A DNA stretch of 64,000 bases from Candidatus Rokuibacteriota bacterium (lineage in GTDB: Bacteria; Methylomirabilota; Methylomirabilia; Rokubacteriales; CSP1-6). Made by a program: the position numbers and the translations under genes. The stretch covers positions 1 through 64,000 of the forward strand of contig QHSU01000065.1 of NCBI GenBank assembly GCA_003220535.1, read 5' to 3'. Shown piece by piece: positions 37,708 to 48,156 of the stretch. The notes beneath the pieces are model-generated. The model was not told the origin of the DNA and did not search any database. It was given only the letters and a program-made list of their open reading frames with translations. Positions within the stretch are counted from its first letter, which is position 1; the number at the start of each line of letters is the position of its first letter.

Positions 37708-38359
37708 GCTCGTAGCTGGCGCAGAAGCGCTTCATGGGGCAGGGAGCGCAGCGAGGCTTGCGCGGCGTGCACCACGTCGCGCCGAAATCCATGAGCGCCT
37801 GGTTGAAATCGTAGCCACGGCCGCGTGGGACGAGTGCGGCCGCGAGGTCCCAGAACGCCTTTTGTCCGCGGACGCGCGCGAGCCGGCGTGGGCCCAGAAA
37901 GACGCGACCCAGGACGCGGCGCACATTGGTGTCGAGGACCGCCGCGTCGCGACCGTAGGCGAACGAGAGAATCGCGCCCGCCGTGTAGCGCCCGACACCC
38001 GGTAGCCGCCGCAGCGCCTCCTCACGATCGGGCAGGCGGCCGCCGTAGTGGGCGACGGTCTCGCGGGCGATCGCGTGGAGACGAATCGGGCGGATGTTGT
38101 AGCCGAGCGGGTACCAGAGACGCCGCACGTGGCCGACGGGCGCTCGCGCGAGATGCGCAAGCGTCGGGTAGTGACGGAGGAACTCCCGGTACTTCGGGAT
38201 GACCCGGTCGACCTGAGTTTGCTGGAGCATGATCTCGGACACCAGCACGCGGTACGGATGCCGCGTCCGTCGCCAGGGCAGGTCGCGGCCGTGCTCCGCG
38301 TACCACGCGAGCAGACGTCGCTGGAACCGGCGGATCGTCCCCTGCGGCGGCGGTCGCAC
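37700..38359 (-). CDS. mutY: A/G-specific adenine glycosylase, short form
   Basis: LPWRRTRHPYRVLVSEIMLQQTQVDRV, LPGVGRYTAGAI, 4Fe-4S CTPRKPRCAPCPMKRFC. Confidence 0.9.
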   Translation of the reverse strand: MRPPPQGTIRRFQRRLLAWYAEHGRDLPWRRTRHPYRVLVSEIMLQQTQVDRVIPKYREFLRHYPTLAHLARAPVGHVRRLWYPLGYNIRPIRLHAIARETVAHYGGRLPDREEALRRLPGVGRYTAGAILSFAYGRDAAVLDTNVRRVLGRVFLGPRRLARVRGQKAFWDLAAALVPRGRGYDFNQALMDFGATWCTPRKPRCAPCPMKRFCASYERA

Positions 38360-38442
38360 GGCGCGCAGTCTAGCACGCGGCGCGGATCGCTCTGGCCGAG
38401 CGACGCGCGATGAGCAGCGCGCGCGTCATGTAGAATGGCGCC

Positions 38443-39513
38443 ATGGCGAACCCGCTGCCGCTCCACGAGCGTCACGTCGCCGCGGGCGCGACGTTCGAGG
38501 CCGTGTCCGACTGGGAGCTGCCCGTCGCGTACGGCGCTCCGGCCGACGAGTACAAGCGTGCGCGCCACGACGTCGGGCTCGTCGATCGGGGCCACTTCGG
38601 TATTCTCGAGCTTACCGGGCGCGATCGCGCGACGTTCCTCCACGCCCTCGTGAGCAACGAGGTCAAGGCGCTCAGCCCAGGGCAGGGGTGCGCGGCGACC
38701 TTGCTCGACGTCCACGGCAAGGTGCAGGTCGTCCTCGTCGTCTGGGTCGTCGCCGACCGGATCTTCGTCGTGACCCCGCCGGCGATGGCGCGGAAGACCG
38801 CCGAGGCGCTCGATCACTATCTCTTCTCCGAGAAGGTGGTGATTCGTGACGTCTCCGGCGAGACGGCACTCCTCGTCCTCGTCGGACCCAAGGCGCCGGA
38901 GACGAGCGAGCGATTGATGGGCGCGCGTCCGCCGGCGACCGCGTGGGCGCACGTCGAAGGAAAGCTCGGCGAGATTCCCCTGCGGCTCGTGAGCGGTGGC
39001 GGTGAGACCGGTGAAGCCGAGGTGTGGATTGCGGGCCCTGCAGCCGAGGCGCCGAAGATATGGGACGCGCTCGTCGCGGCTGGCGCGCGGCCCCTGGGGC
39101 TCGTGGCCTTCGAGTCGCTCCGGATCGAGGCGGGCACACCCGTCTTCGGCCACGACGTCGACGAATCCGTCCTTCTTCCCGAGATCCCCTTCGCGAACCT
39201 CGCCTCCGAAAGCAAGGGCTGCTACCCCGGCCAGGAGGTCGTCGTGAGGATCCGTGACCGGGGGCACGTGAACCGGGTGCTTCGCGGGCTCGTGCTCGAG
39301 GGCGACCAGGTGGCGCCGAGCGGCGCCGAGGTGATCGCCGACGGTGCTCCCGTCGGCCGGGTCACGAGCGCGACCTGGTCGTTCGGCCTCGGGCGGCCGA
39401 TCGCGCTCGCGTTCCTCCGTCGCCAGCACGCCGAGCCGGGCAGCGCCGTGTCGGTTCGCCTCGGCGAGCGCGCGGTCGCGGCGAACGTCAGCGCGTTGCC
39501 CTTCACCCGGTAA
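38443..39513 (+). CDS. ygfZ: folate-binding YgfZ/GcvT-like protein
   Basis: [26 protein letters not shown] motif. Confidence 0.9.
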   Translation: MANPLPLHERHVAAGATFEAVSDWELPVAYGAPADEYKRARHDVGLVDRGHFGILELTGRDRATFLHALVSNEVKALSPGQGCAATLLDVHGKVQVVLVVWVVADRIFVVTPPAMARKTAEALDHYLFSEKVVIRDVSGETALLVLVGPKAPETSERLMGARPPATAWAHVEGKLGEIPLRLVSGGGETGEAEVWIAGPAAEAPKIWDALVAAGARPLGLVAFESLRIEAGTPVFGHDVDESVLLPEIPFANLASESKGCYPGQEVVVRIRDRGHVNRVLRGLVLEGDQVAPSGAEVIADGAPVGRVTSATWSFGLGRPIALAFLRRQHAEPGSAVSVRLGERAVAANVSALPFTR

Positions 39514-39526
39514 CCGGAGGCCCCTC

Positions 39527-41542
39527 GTGGCGGAAAACCGCCTCGCGCGCGAGACCAGCCCCTATCTCCTCCAGCACGCCGGTAACCCGGTCGACTGGTA
39601 CCCGTGGGGCGACGAGGCCTTCGCGAAGGCCCGGGCCGAGGACAAGCCGGTGCTCCTCTCCGTCGGCTACTCGGCGTGTCACTGGTGCCACGTGATGGAG
39701 CACGAGTCGTTCGAGAACCCCGAGATCGCGGAGGTGATGAACCGGCACTTCGTGAGCGTGAAGGTCGACCGCGAGGAGCGCCCGGACGTCGATCAGATCT
39801 ACATGCAGGCCGTTCAGTCGATGACCGGTCACGGCGGCTGGCCGATGACCGTGTTCCTGACGCCCGACGGCGCACCGTTCTACGGCGGCACCTACTTTCC
39901 GCCGGTGGACCGGCACGGGCTGCCCGGATTCCCGCGCCTGCTCATGTCGATTGCCGACGCCTGGGCGACGCGCCGGGGAGAGGTCGTCGAGTCGTCGCGC
40001 AAGATCAGCGAGGCGCTCGGCCAGTCGGAGCGCCTGCGAGCGGCGTCGGAGCTCCTCACCCCGTCCCTGCTCGGCGAGGCCTTCCAGGCGATCTCGGCGC
40101 AGTTCGACGACGCCGACGGGGGCCTCGGCGGCGCGCCGAAATTCCCACAGCCGATGATCTGGGAGTTCGTCCTGCGCTACTGGAAACGCACGCAGAACGC
40201 GCGCGCTCGCCAGATGGCCCACACGACCCTGACCATGATGGCGCGCGGGGGAATGTACGATCAGGTCGGCGGCGGCTTTCATCGTTACTCGGTCGACGCG
40301 CACTGGCTCGTGCCGCACTTCGAGAAGATGCTCTACGACAACGGCCAGCTGGCGTCGCTCTACCTGCACGGCTGGCTCGCGTTCGGCGATCCCGAGTGCC
40401 GCCGGATCTCGGAAGAGACGCTCGACTACATCCTGCGCGAGATGACCCACCCGGCCGGCGGATTCTATTCGTCGCAGGACGCCGACTCCGAGGGCCACGA
40501 GGGAAAGTTCTTCGTCTGGACCCCGGACGAGTTGCGCGAGGTATTGGGCGACGCCGACGCCGAGTATGCCGGGCGCTACTGGGGCGTGGACCGGGGCGCG
40601 AACTTCGAGGGGAAGAGCATCCTCTACGTCGCCGGCGAGCCCGAGCCCCAGCGGATCGCGCCGATCCGGAAGAAGCTCTACGAGGCGCGGGAGCGCCGGG
40701 TCCATCCCGGCCGCGACGACAAGGTTCTGGCGTCGTGGAACGGTCTGGCGTGCCGCGCGTTCGCGGAAGCCGGCCGCGCCCTCGGCCGGCCCGACTACGT
40801 CGCCGCCGCCGTCAAGAATGCCGAGTTCCTGCTGGAGGCGATGCGGTCCGAGGGCCGGCTGCTCCGCACCTGGAAGGGCGGCCGGGCCAAGCTCAAGGGC
40901 TATCTGGAAGACTACGCCATGGTCGCGGCGGCGCTGCTCGAGGTGTACGAGGCGACCTTCGAGCGGCGATGGCTCGACGCGGCGCGCGGCCTGGCCGACG
41001 AGATGATCAGGCTCTTCTGGGACGAGCGACTCGAGGGCTTCTACGACACCGGCGGTGACGGGGAGCAGCTCATCGTCCGGCCGCGCAATCTCTTCGACAA
41101 CGCCGTACCGTGTGGGACATCGGTCGCCACCGAGACGCTGTTTCGCCTGGCGGTGCTGACGGGCGAGTCGCGATACGAAGCGACGGCGCTGAAGGCGCTG
41201 AGACCGATGGCGGATCTCATGGCCCGCTACGCGAGCGGCTTCGGCCGGTTCCTCTGCGCGTTCGACTTCCATCTCGGGCCGGTGATCGAGATCGCGCTGG
41301 TCGCTCCGGCGGCAGGCGATGGGCTCGGCTCGCTGGTGGCCGAGGTCTTCGGGCGATACCTGCCGAACCGCGTCGTGACCGGCATGGTGACGGGGGACGG
41401 CCCCGGCGCCGCGGGCATCCCGCTCCTTGAGGGGAGGGAAGCGGTGGGCGGGAAGGCGACCGCGTACGTCTGCCGCAACTACGCCTGCGAGCTGCCGGTC
41501 ACCGATCGCGCGGCGCTGGCGCGCCAGCTCGACGGGGCCTGA
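39527..41542 (+). CDS. thioredoxin domain-containing protein (DUF255/YyaL/SSP411 family)
   Basis: [60 protein letters not shown]. Confidence 0.95.
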   Translation: MAENRLARETSPYLLQHAGNPVDWYPWGDEAFAKARAEDKPVLLSVGYSACHWCHVMEHESFENPEIAEVMNRHFVSVKVDREERPDVDQIYMQAVQSMTGHGGWPMTVFLTPDGAPFYGGTYFPPVDRHGLPGFPRLLMSIADAWATRRGEVVESSRKISEALGQSERLRAASELLTPSLLGEAFQAISAQFDDADGGLGGAPKFPQPMIWEFVLRYWKRTQNARARQMAHTTLTMMARGGMYDQVGGGFHRYSVDAHWLVPHFEKMLYDNGQLASLYLHGWLAFGDPECRRISEETLDYILREMTHPAGGFYSSQDADSEGHEGKFFVWTPDELREVLGDADAEYAGRYWGVDRGANFEGKSILYVAGEPEPQRIAPIRKKLYEARERRVHPGRDDKVLASWNGLACRAFAEAGRALGRPDYVAAAVKNAEFLLEAMRSEGRLLRTWKGGRAKLKGYLEDYAMVAAALLEVYEATFERRWLDAARGLADEMIRLFWDERLEGFYDTGGDGEQLIVRPRNLFDNAVPCGTSVATETLFRLAVLTGESRYEATALKALRPMADLMARYASGFGRFLCAFDFHLGPVIEIALVAPAAGDGLGSLVAEVFGRYLPNRVVTGMVTGDGPGAAGIPLLEGREAVGGKATAYVCRNYACELPVTDRAALARQLDGA

Positions 41543-41546
41543 GCCG

Positions 41547-42269
41547 GTGCGTCGGGCCATCCTCTTCGTCTCGGCGCTGCTGCTCGCGAGCGCGGCGCCG
41601 GCCTCCGCCCAGCTCGACCAGATCCTCAAAGAGATCGACACCTACTCGCGCCCCGGAGTCGGTACGCCGGGCGACGCGAAGATCGGCGCCGCGCTGAAGC
41701 AAGCGCTCCAGGTCGGGACCGAGAACGCCGTGAAGCTGACGGGGAAGACCGACGGCTACCTCACGAACAAGGCGATCAAGATCCTGATGCCGGAGCGCCT
41801 GCGCACGGTCGAGCGCGGCCTGCGGACCGCCGGTTACGGATCCGAGGTCGACAAGCTCGTACTCAATATGAACCGCGCGGCCGAGCGCGCGGCGCCATCG
41901 GCCAAGAAGATCTTCTGGAACGCGATCGGAGGAATGACCATCGACGACGCTCGGCGGATCCTGGGCGGGACGCCGACCGCGGCGACCGACTATTTCAAGA
42001 GCAAGACGTCCGCCTCGCTCACGCTGGCCTTCCGTCCCATCGTGGATCAGGCGATGAACGAGGTTGGCACGACGCGGCAGTACAACGAGCTGCTCGGCCA
42101 GGCGAAGGCCATCCCGTTCTTGAAGACGGAGAACTACGACCTCGATCGCTACGTCGTCGGCAAGGCCCTCGACGGCCTGTTCCACATGGTCGGCGAGGAG
42201 GAGCGCAAGATCAGAGCCGACCCCGCCGCGCGCGTGACCGATTTGTTGAAGGAAGTCTTCGGGAAGTAG
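41547..42269 (+). CDS. DUF4197 domain-containing secreted protein
   Basis: signal peptide; GAALKQALQVGTENAVKLTGKTDGYLTNKAIKILMPERLRTVERGLR. Confidence 0.8.
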   Translation: MRRAILFVSALLLASAAPASAQLDQILKEIDTYSRPGVGTPGDAKIGAALKQALQVGTENAVKLTGKTDGYLTNKAIKILMPERLRTVERGLRTAGYGSEVDKLVLNMNRAAERAAPSAKKIFWNAIGGMTIDDARRILGGTPTAATDYFKSKTSASLTLAFRPIVDQAMNEVGTTRQYNELLGQAKAIPFLKTENYDLDRYVVGKALDGLFHMVGEEERKIRADPAARVTDLLKEVFGK

Positions 42270-42275
42270 CTCGCC

Positions 42276-44075
42276 TCACGACTCCCTGTGCCAGTAGGCG
42301 AGCCGCCACAGCGGCCCGCTGTACGGACTGAAATCGAATCCCTTCAGCGTGTTCGAGATGGCGAAGGCGCCGGCTCGGGTGACGATCGGGATGACGACGC
42401 CGTTCTGGATCACGAGATCGTTCATGCGGATGAACATCCCGGCGCGCTTGAGGGGATCGATCTCGCGCTCGGCGGCTCGCCAGAGCCGGTCGTACTCGTC
42501 GTTCCGCCACCGGGTCATGTTCGAGCCGGTCCACTTGTTGGCCTTCTGGGCCACCTCCCACGAGCAGAACGGTCGCATGAAAGCCTGCGGGTCGGGATGC
42601 CGCAGGATCTTGTTGTTGAGCTGCAGGTCCGCGTAGAAGTGGCTCTCGGTGTCGGGATTGCCGGGATCGGAGGAGAGGAATACCGAAGCGACCACGGACT
42701 TCAGCTCGCACTCGATGCCGGCCCTGGCGCACGCCTGCTTGACCATGACCTGGATCTTCTGCCGTGGTGTGTGCGTCGTGGTCTGGAAGAGGAGCTTCAG
42801 CCGCTTGCCGTCCTTGCTCCGGATGCCGTCCGAGCCGCGGCTCCACCCGCCGCCGTCGAGGAGGCGAGAGGCCTTGTCCGGGCTGAACTCCCAGCGCATG
42901 CTCGGTGACACGAAGCGGGCCGGTCCGTTGAGGAAGTTCGCCGTGGCCTCGGCCTGGCGTCCCCAGATCTCGGTCTGGACGGCGCCCCGGTCGACGAGGA
43001 GCGCCAGGGCGGACCGGACGGCCGAATCGGTCAGGAAGGGATGGACCGTCTTGACGCTCGAGCGCTCGCCATCGACCTCTCGCCACGGATCGGTCTGATT
43101 GAGCTGGATGTATTCGGGATTGGCCGTGCGGCCGATGACGACTCGCCCCTTGCCGCCCGTCTCGAGCCGGCGCAGGATCTCGTCTTCCATCGAGAGACCC
43201 CAGGCGTAGTCGTACTCTCCGGTCTGGAGCACCGCGCGAGCCGCCGAGACGGCGTCGCCACCGCCCTTGAGCTCGAGCGTGTCGAAGAAGAGACGATTGG
43301 CGACGTGATAGCCGGGATTGATCTCTGCCCGGACGATGTCGCCCGGCTTGAAGTCCACGTAGCGATAGGGACCGGTCCCGACGGGCTTCAGGTTTGCGGG
43401 CGCCTCGCGCGATCGGCCACCACGATACGGCTCGAACACGTGACGGGGCAAGATCATGCCGGACGCGCTGCAAAAAGCGTCGGCCCAGAACGGCGTGGGG
43501 TGCTTGAAGATCAGCTTCACCGCGTGATCGTCCAGCCGTTCGATGCGCTCGATCTCTCGATAGGACCCGGTAGTGGTTGCCGCCGTCGCCATGTCGGCCG
43601 CGTATTGCCAGGTGAAGATCACGTCGTCGGCGGTGAAGGGACGCCCGTCGTGCCAGGAGACACCGGGCTTGAGTCGCCAGATGACCCACGTGCCATCCCT
43701 CGCGAGGCCACCGTTGTCCAGGGTCGGGACCTCGCGGGCGAGGACCGGCACGACATTGCCCTCGGTGTCGATGTCGGCCAGCGGCTCGTAGAAGACCTCC
43801 GACGCTTCGAGGTCCTTGGGAGTCAGGGACAGGTGGGGATTCAGGATGGTCGTCGCCGCCCAGTACAACAGTCGGAGCGGACCGCCGCCGCCTCGACGCG
43901 TGGGCGTGAAGCTCGAGGGCCGGGGCTGGGCCCGCGCGACCCCCGCCCCGGCCAACATCTGAGCGGCCAGCGGTGCGATGAGCCCCAGGCCGACCATTGC
44001 TTGAACGAAGCGGCGGCGGGGGAGGTATCCGAGCTTGACCTCTTCGATCAGTTCACGAAGCTCGCGCTCGTCCAT
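42276..44075 (-). CDS. ABC transporter substrate-binding protein (peptide/nickel DppA-like)
   Basis: twin-arginine-like RRRFVQAMVGLGLIAPL; PRRGGGGPLRLLYWAATTILNPHLSLTPKD...KPGVSWHDGRPFTADDVIFTW. Confidence 0.92.
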   Translation of the reverse strand: MDERELRELIEEVKLGYLPRRRFVQAMVGLGLIAPLAAQMLAGAGVARAQPRPSSFTPTRRGGGGPLRLLYWAATTILNPHLSLTPKDLEASEVFYEPLADIDTEGNVVPVLAREVPTLDNGGLARDGTWVIWRLKPGVSWHDGRPFTADDVIFTWQYAADMATAATTTGSYREIERIERLDDHAVKLIFKHPTPFWADAFCSASGMILPRHVFEPYRGGRSREAPANLKPVGTGPYRYVDFKPGDIVRAEINPGYHVANRLFFDTLELKGGGDAVSAARAVLQTGEYDYAWGLSMEDEILRRLETGGKGRVVIGRTANPEYIQLNQTDPWREVDGERSSVKTVHPFLTDSAVRSALALLVDRGAVQTEIWGRQAEATANFLNGPARFVSPSMRWEFSPDKASRLLDGGGWSRGSDGIRSKDGKRLKLLFQTTTHTPRQKIQVMVKQACARAGIECELKSVVASVFLSSDPGNPDTESHFYADLQLNNKILRHPDPQAFMRPFCSWEVAQKANKWTGSNMTRWRNDEYDRLWRAAEREIDPLKRAGMFIRMNDLVIQNGVVIPIVTRAGAFAISNTLKGFDFSPYSGPLWRLAYWHRES

Positions 44076-44172
44076 AGATGGCCTCCGGCAGATGAGATGG
44101 GCTCCGACAGATGGCCTCCGGTGAGGGGCATCGGCGCGATCGCGACATCCTGCGCCGCTGATGACGACGCTG

Positions 44173-44589
44173 TCAAGGGGCGCGTGACAGACCGAGGACG
44201 GTCTGAAGCATCAGCGGAGTCCGCGCTGCCTCGTCGAGGGCCGGGTGGGCGCAGACGAAGAGGAGCTTCAGCCGCTCGTCGGGGAAGACCGCCGATTCCC
44301 GCTGGGCACGCTCGGCGACGATCTCGAGCGCCGTCGCGGCCGCGGCCGAGACTTTCGCGTGCCGCGCGGCGTCGACGAGCCGCCGCCGCGCGGCGGCCAG
44401 CAGCCAGGCCTCGGGCTTGTCGGGAACTCCGACGCGTGGCCACGTCTCGAGTGCTGCCAGCAGCGCGTCGCCGAGCGCGTCCTCGGCGGCCGCGACGTCG
44501 CGCCATGACGCCGCCAGGTAGGCGAGGAGCCTGCCGTACGAAGTCCGGGCCGCCAGCTCCGCCGCGTAACGCGCGCCGATGGCGCGTGC
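44173..44589 (-). pseudogene. truncated ECF sigma factor (YCII-associated/SigJ-type N-terminal region)
   Basis: ARAIGARYAAELAARTSYGRLLAYLAASWRDVAAAEDALGDALLAALETWPRVGVPDKPEAWLLAAARRRLVDAARHAK...DERLKLLFVCAHPALDEAARTPLMLQTVLGLSRAP*; stops where the family normally continues, no obvious start codon. Confidence 0.7.
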
Positions 44590-44949
44590 TCAGCCCACCG
44601 CCGGGGGCAGGTTGGGGCGTACCTCGACCGTGCCCGTCGCCGCCGCGGGGCAGCGCGCGGCCCAGTCGAGCGCCCGGTCGAGGTCGGGGACCTCGATGAC
44701 GTAGTAGCCGCCGAGCTGCTCCTTGGCTTCGGCGAAGGGCCCATCCTGCACGTGGCGCTTGCCGTTCTTGAGCCGGACCGTCGTGGCAAGGGGAGGCGGC
44801 TGGAGCCCGGCGCCGCCGACCATCACGCCGGCCTCGGTCAGGGCCTTAGTGTAAGCGCGGTAGGCGCCCCAGTAGGCGTCCTTTCGCTGCTCATCGGCGC
44901 GGGTGGTGAAGTCGGCCGCGGTTTCATAGATCAGGACTGTGTACTTCAT
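44590..44949 (-). CDS. YciI/YCII family protein
   Basis: MKYTVLIYETAADFTTRADEQRKDAYWGAYRAYTKALTEAGVMVGGAGLQPP...VQDGPFAEAKEQLGGYYVIEVPDLDRALDWAARCP. Confidence 0.9.
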   Translation of the reverse strand: MKYTVLIYETAADFTTRADEQRKDAYWGAYRAYTKALTEAGVMVGGAGLQPPPLATTVRLKNGKRHVQDGPFAEAKEQLGGYYVIEVPDLDRALDWAARCPAAATGTVEVRPNLPPAVG

Positions 44950-44995
44950 GGGTTGCCCTCCCTCGGTTGTCGAAGTTCCCTTCGCACATCCGCTC

Positions 44996-45574
44996 CTATG
45001 ACGTGCGACCGGGGCGCGTTTCGACAACGGCCCCGGTCTGCCGCCGGCGCCGCGGCAGGGCCAGACCGACGAGGAAGACCAGGGCCGCCGGCAACCAGAC
45101 CCAGCCGAGCTCGCTCCGCATCACGACCAGGCCATGCCGGCTGAAGAACCCGTGGATCGACAGGGGCGAGACGACGATCGGTTGCCAGGGAAGGAAATAG
45201 CGCGTGTCCGAGAACGGAGCGAAGAACGCGATCCCCAGGCCGCCGCTGGTCATGGCGTCGAGCAGTCCGTGCGACGCGGTCGCCAGAAAGAAAAACGCCC
45301 AGAGCCGCGGTGAGCTTCCACTCGCCAGTCGCGCACGGCGCACGACGGCGGTCATCACCGACGCGAGTCCGGCCGCGAAGAGGAGCGAGTGCGAGAGCCC
45401 GCGGTGACCGAGCACGTGATCGTACGGGAGGCCGAGGTAAAGCGAGATGACGTCGAGGTCGGGCACCACCGCGCACAGGGCGCCGAGCGCCCAGAGCGGC
45501 ACGCGGGCCGGCCCAGCCACCAGCACCGCTCCGATCGCCGTGCCCGCGATCGCGTGCGAGAACACGGTCGGCAT
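44996..45574 (-). CDS. metal-dependent hydrolase, YdjM-like inner membrane protein
   Basis: MPTVFSHAIAGTAIGAVL...PDLDVISLYLGLPYDHVLGHRGLSHSLLFA. Confidence 0.88.
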   Translation of the reverse strand: MPTVFSHAIAGTAIGAVLVAGPARVPLWALGALCAVVPDLDVISLYLGLPYDHVLGHRGLSHSLLFAAGLASVMTAVVRRARLASGSSPRLWAFFFLATASHGLLDAMTSGGLGIAFFAPFSDTRYFLPWQPIVVSPLSIHGFFSRHGLVVMRSELGWVWLPAALVFLVGLALPRRRRQTGAVVETRPGRTS

Positions 45575-46399
45575 TCACTTCACTCCGACGCGGACGCGAT
45601 AGCTCACGTACCACGGCAGCCCGCGGTCCCCGAGGGTTCGCTCGGCGACCTCGCGGAGCGCCGTGACTCCGAGCTCGGCGTCGGACAGGCCGAGGTCGAG
45701 GACGGGGAGCACGAACCCGATCGTCAGGGCGAACCCGATCCAGCGCTCGGCCGTGCATAGCTCGGTGTTGTGCAGGAGGAGCTCGTTGAGATACCGGAAG
45801 AGGCCACTGCCGCGCATCCTCTCGACGTGCTCGTCCTTTCCCCACTGCTGCTGCTCGCTCCTGATCCCGTGCCCCTTCCGCAGCGCGCGGACGCGGTCCA
45901 TGAAGATCGTAAAGGCCCGCTCGGCCTCCCAGTGGATCATCGGTGGCCAGTCGTAGTCGTACGCGGCGAAGACGCCGCCGACGCGCAGGATCCGACCGAT
46001 CTCCGCCAGAGTGCTCTCGGGCTCGGTATGGTGCAGCGATTGCGCGCAGGTCACGATGTCCGCCACGCCGTCACGGAGTCCGGTCTGCTGCGCGACGCCG
46101 GCCTGGAAGTGCACGTTGGGCGACTGGTTGCCGGCTTCCGCGATCTTTCGCATCTCGTCGAGCGGCTCGATGCCGAGCACACGCTCGGCGTGGGGAGCCC
46201 AGAGCAGGGCCGAGATCCCCGTGCCGCTGCCGAGATCGACCACGAGCCGCGGGCGCCGCATCTGCGCCAGCTGCAACAGCGCTTCGACGAGGGCCGTCGG
46301 AGGCTTGGGACGATAGGCGTGATACTGGGCGCCGAATCCGCTACGCGTGTATCCCGTGCGCCGCGCGTTGAGCAAGGGATCGTGCGCCGGTTGACTCAT
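45575..46399 (-). CDS. class I SAM-dependent methyltransferase
   Basis: RLVVDLGSGTGISALLWAPHAERVLGIEPLDEM. Confidence 0.88.
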   Translation of the reverse strand: MSQPAHDPLLNARRTGYTRSGFGAQYHAYRPKPPTALVEALLQLAQMRRPRLVVDLGSGTGISALLWAPHAERVLGIEPLDEMRKIAEAGNQSPNVHFQAGVAQQTGLRDGVADIVTCAQSLHHTEPESTLAEIGRILRVGGVFAAYDYDWPPMIHWEAERAFTIFMDRVRALRKGHGIRSEQQQWGKDEHVERMRGSGLFRYLNELLLHNTELCTAERWIGFALTIGFVLPVLDLGLSDAELGVTALREVAERTLGDRGLPWYVSYRVRVGVK

Positions 46400-46415
46400 G
46401 CTCGGAGGGACGAGC

Positions 46416-48122
46416 TCATTTGGTGTTCAGCAGCAACACCCAGTCCTGCTGATCTGGCGCCTGGAATTGGTCCTGCGTTGCCGAGGTGGTCATCCTGCGC
46501 CCGGTCCTTGGATCGAACCACTCGGCTCGTTGCCTGTCTCTGACGACGCCCTCCTTCAACCGCATGCTGCCGCCGACGGGCAAATAGACCACTACGAGGT
46601 CGCCCTTCTCTGATCGCGATGCGGAGATGTGACGCGCCGGATCGTCTCCTGCCGGCTGTTCGGCGAGCAGCTTGGGGTCCGGTCGCAGCGTCCACCAGGC
46701 GATCGAGCCGAAAAACTCCCCGAGGTATCTCATCTGGGTGCTTCCAGGCAAGGACAGAGCTTCGCGCCAAGACTTTGCGACACCCGTGTCTGGATGGTCC
46801 GTCGGAGGGGATCCGATGGCCGTGTGCCAGCTCCAAACGCCGTGGGCTCCGTAGCTCACGCCTGCGGTCGGCGCGTTCAGGAGGCTCCAGTAAATGGCTC
46901 GGCGCGTGGAGTAGTCGCTGTGTGGGCGGCCCGACTGATATCCGAGGTGTCCCTCGTAGGGCGGTTCCAGGTTGACGATGGGCCGGGGTGGCGGATCCTG
47001 CCAATGCTGCATCGGAGGCCCGGAGTGAATCCAGCGCAGCGTGTCGGCGTCGTCGCCGTGTCCACTCTGGTAAACGATGAAGTCGAGCCAGGCCTCATCA
47101 CGGAAGCGCTCCCAGGGCCAGCGCATGCCCATAGGGTGAGTCGTGACCGGCGCGTGGGCTCGTCCGCCGAATGCCGCTCGCGCGATGCGTTTCCAGCGCT
47201 CGCCACTGAATCCTTCGTAAGGATGGTCGCCCGTGACGATCCAGACGACGTGATTGGCCCCGTAGCGCGACTCCAGGTAGCGAATCAAGCGGACCACTTC
47301 CGTCTCCGGCAGGGCGTTTCCGGAGTCTACGGGGCGCAGCCCCCAGGTGAGAACGATCGCCGCCAACAACCCGTGGGAGTTTACCGCGTCAACTCGCTCG
47401 TCCAGGCGACGGTAGAAGCGGGGATTCATCCTGACCCTGTCTTGTTTCTTGAGGCCGAGGAGCTGGAGCGGCGCGGTCGCCAGTCGGGAGAGAAGTGAGC
47501 CCGGTGGTTGAAGCTGGTCCGCCCCGGCGAACGAGACCTCCCCATTCCCGTCTGCCGGCACACCGTTGCGCGGCGCCACCGCGTTGAAGTGCACGACGCT
47601 GAATCCCTTGCGCGCGCGATCCGCCAGGTACGCGTTCCAATCCACTTTTGCGCTCAAGATCGCGCCATACCACACTGTGTCGCCCAACCAGAAGAAAGGG
47701 GTCCCGTCGGCGTGCTCGAAAAAGCGACCGTTGGCGGAGACTCGCACTGGTCCGTGCTGCAGGAAGCGCGTCCTTCCCGTCGCGTGCTCACAGACGAATT
47801 CGCCGCGCCGTCCGTCCAGGCCATCCACCGGTGGAATCGAGCGGGTCCGGTAACGCCACGTGCCGGGCTCGGCCGGCATGAAGCGCACCCGCCAGGTCGC
47901 TCCGCCATCCCAAAAGCCCGCGACCGTGACGAACCTTCCGGATGGAGAAGTGAGCTCAACTGTGAGTTCGGTATCGGGTGTCGCCGTCGCGGGGGCACGG
48001 AAACTGTGCTCCCAGCGTCCCCAGAGCTGGATCGGCTGGGCGCTGGCGTTGGCGGCGAGGGAGAGCAGGCAGAGGAGGCTGCAGAAGAGCTGGATGGGAC
48101 GCGTCGCAAGCCTTGTTCGCAC
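46416..48122 (-). CDS. DUF5060/DUF4038 apiosidase-like glycoside hydrolase, secreted
   Basis: signal peptide; LWGRWEHSF...; PFFWLGDTVWYGAILSAKVDWNAYLADRARKGFSVVHFNAV. Confidence 0.82.
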   Translation of the reverse strand: MRTRLATRPIQLFCSLLCLLSLAANASAQPIQLWGRWEHSFRAPATATPDTELTVELTSPSGRFVTVAGFWDGGATWRVRFMPAEPGTWRYRTRSIPPVDGLDGRRGEFVCEHATGRTRFLQHGPVRVSANGRFFEHADGTPFFWLGDTVWYGAILSAKVDWNAYLADRARKGFSVVHFNAVAPRNGVPADGNGEVSFAGADQLQPPGSLLSRLATAPLQLLGLKKQDRVRMNPRFYRRLDERVDAVNSHGLLAAIVLTWGLRPVDSGNALPETEVVRLIRYLESRYGANHVVWIVTGDHPYEGFSGERWKRIARAAFGGRAHAPVTTHPMGMRWPWERFRDEAWLDFIVYQSGHGDDADTLRWIHSGPPMQHWQDPPPRPIVNLEPPYEGHLGYQSGRPHSDYSTRRAIYWSLLNAPTAGVSYGAHGVWSWHTAIGSPPTDHPDTGVAKSWREALSLPGSTQMRYLGEFFGSIAWWTLRPDPKLLAEQPAGDDPARHISASRSEKGDLVVVYLPVGGSMRLKEGVVRDRQRAEWFDPRTGRRMTTSATQDQFQAPDQQDWVLLLNTK

Positions 48123-48156
48123 AGTGTGAGGCGTCAGCGAGCGGAGCCGCGCCGCG

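Noticed and set aside
39503-41641. 712-aa minus-strand ORF
   Set aside because: Shadow of the DUF255 gene.
44076-44121. agatggcctccgg direct repeat pair
   Set aside because: Only two short copies beside degraded sigma-factor sequence; probably incidental.
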